Positions 13,712 to 14,037 of a DNA stretch of 14,037 nt are shown here, one piece after another. This DNA is from Planctomycetota bacterium (lineage in GTDB: Bacteria; Planctomycetota; Phycisphaerae; Phycisphaerales; SM1A02). Both the position numbers and the translations under genes were made by a program. The stretch is from NCBI GenBank assembly GCA_009924765.1, contig RFQW01000007.1:1-14037 (forward strand), read 5' to 3'. The notes under the pieces were generated by a model. It had not been told where the DNA came from. It ran no database searches and saw nothing but the letters and a program-made list of their open reading frames with translations. The first letter of the stretch is position 1, and each line of letters opens with the position of its first letter.

Positions 13712-14037
13712 GGCTGTGTCTCCTTTGGGGTCGATGACTCCGGCGCGGAAACGGGTTCCGTTGCACCGGCAGACTTGGTGGGCGCCGCAGTGGCGTCCTT
13801 CGGCACGCCCTGCGGGAAGCCGAGCAGCATGCCGTTCTTGCGGATGTAGTCCGGCATCATGTCGAGCGAGTCCAGCTTGCTCTTCCATGGACCGGCGTTG
13901 TCGGTGCGGATGTCCTCGCGCAGCTGGATCATGCTGGGCAGGTTCGGCGTGACGCGCAGCGCCTGATCGGCGTACAGCAACGCCTTGGCCTTGTCGCCGG
14001 CGCGCCAGGCTTCCATCGCCTGCATCTGGTAGTTGCC
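13708..14037 (-). CDS. TPR-like protein, C-terminal part (gene continues beyond the window)
   Basis: The frame is open to the right edge of the window (GNYQMQAMEAWRAGDKAKA...) and ends at TGA 13708-13710, so only the last 109 residues are seen. AMEAWRAGDKAKALLYADQALRVTPN resembles one tetratricopeptide unit (A..A...GD...AL.....AL...P). A linker follows, then an alanine-, threonine- and proline-rich tail (KDATAAPTKSAGATEPVSAPESSTP) that is probably unstructured. No signal or anchor can be assessed. The stop overlaps the start of the TPR lipoprotein gene by ATGA, implying an operon and possibly a shared complex. The methionine at 14025 lies inside the open frame and is unlikely to be the true start. 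Confidence 0.75.
   Translation of the reverse strand, partial: GNYQMQAMEAWRAGDKAKALLYADQALRVTPNLPSMIQLREDIRTDNAGPWKSKLDSLDMMPDYIRKNGMLLGFPQGVPKDATAAPTKSAGATEPVSAPESSTPKETQP
13720..13726 (-). promoter_or_regulatory. Shine-Dalgarno site for the TPR lipoprotein, inside the preceding gene
   Basis: AAAGGAG on the minus strand, 8 nt before ATG 13711, is the strongest SD in the window. It decides the start in favour of the signal-peptide form. Confidence 0.7.

Noticed and set aside
1..14037. CRISPR arrays, tRNA/rRNA genes, insertion sequences, phage or toxin-antitoxin modules.
   Set aside because: No regularly spaced repeats, cloverleaf-like sequences, transposase motifs or terminal repeats were seen on reading both strands. 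A tool-based scan (tRNAscan-SE, CRISPR finder, ISfinder) could overturn this.

Overview
The window is a densely packed stretch of a high-GC (visually about 65%) bacterial chromosome. It holds ordinary housekeeping and envelope genes and no phage, IS, CRISPR or RNA genes that I can see. The gene mix is ThyX rather than ThyA, a DevABC-like exporter, an HtrA protease with two PDZ domains and TPR lipoproteins. Together with the intermittent use of Shine-Dalgarno sites, this is compatible with Planctomycetota, perhaps Phycisphaerae. That placement is an impression from composition and gene content, not a demonstrated assignment.

Layout, left to right. 1-2978 (+ strand): the 3' end of panB (pantothenate synthesis); an HtrA/DegQ-like periplasmic serine protease whose reading frame breaks near 1265-1275, so its C-terminal PDZ region lies in another frame; an OppF/DppF-type ABC ATPase; and a small membrane protein with a pseudopilin-like pattern, coupled to the ATPase by an overlapping stop and start. 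2985-5633 (- strand): a WbpA/TviB-type UDP-sugar 6-dehydrogenase followed 15 nt later by an MFS exporter. 5634-5961: the largest non-coding gap, with a terminator-like hairpin on the - strand. 5962-8350 (- strand): tag, thyX and pgeF, a run concerned with DNA-base repair and nucleotide metabolism, with a perfect 8-bp inverted repeat between tag and thyX. 8406-11368 (+ strand): a permease, ATPase and membrane-fusion-protein operon of the DevC-DevA-DevB / MacB class, very tightly coupled. 11372-14037 (- strand): a SerB-like HAD phosphatase, a 77-residue two-helix membrane protein of unknown function with its own strong SD and intrinsic terminator, a TPR lipoprotein, and the end of a second TPR-like protein that overlaps the lipoprotein start by an ATGA.

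I did not find a clearly novel multi-gene system. The items most worth a second look are the frame break in the HtrA gene, the 77-residue membrane protein with palindromes around its putative promoter, the orphan OppF-like ATPase coupled to a pseudopilin-like protein, and the tag-thyX-pgeF arrangement.
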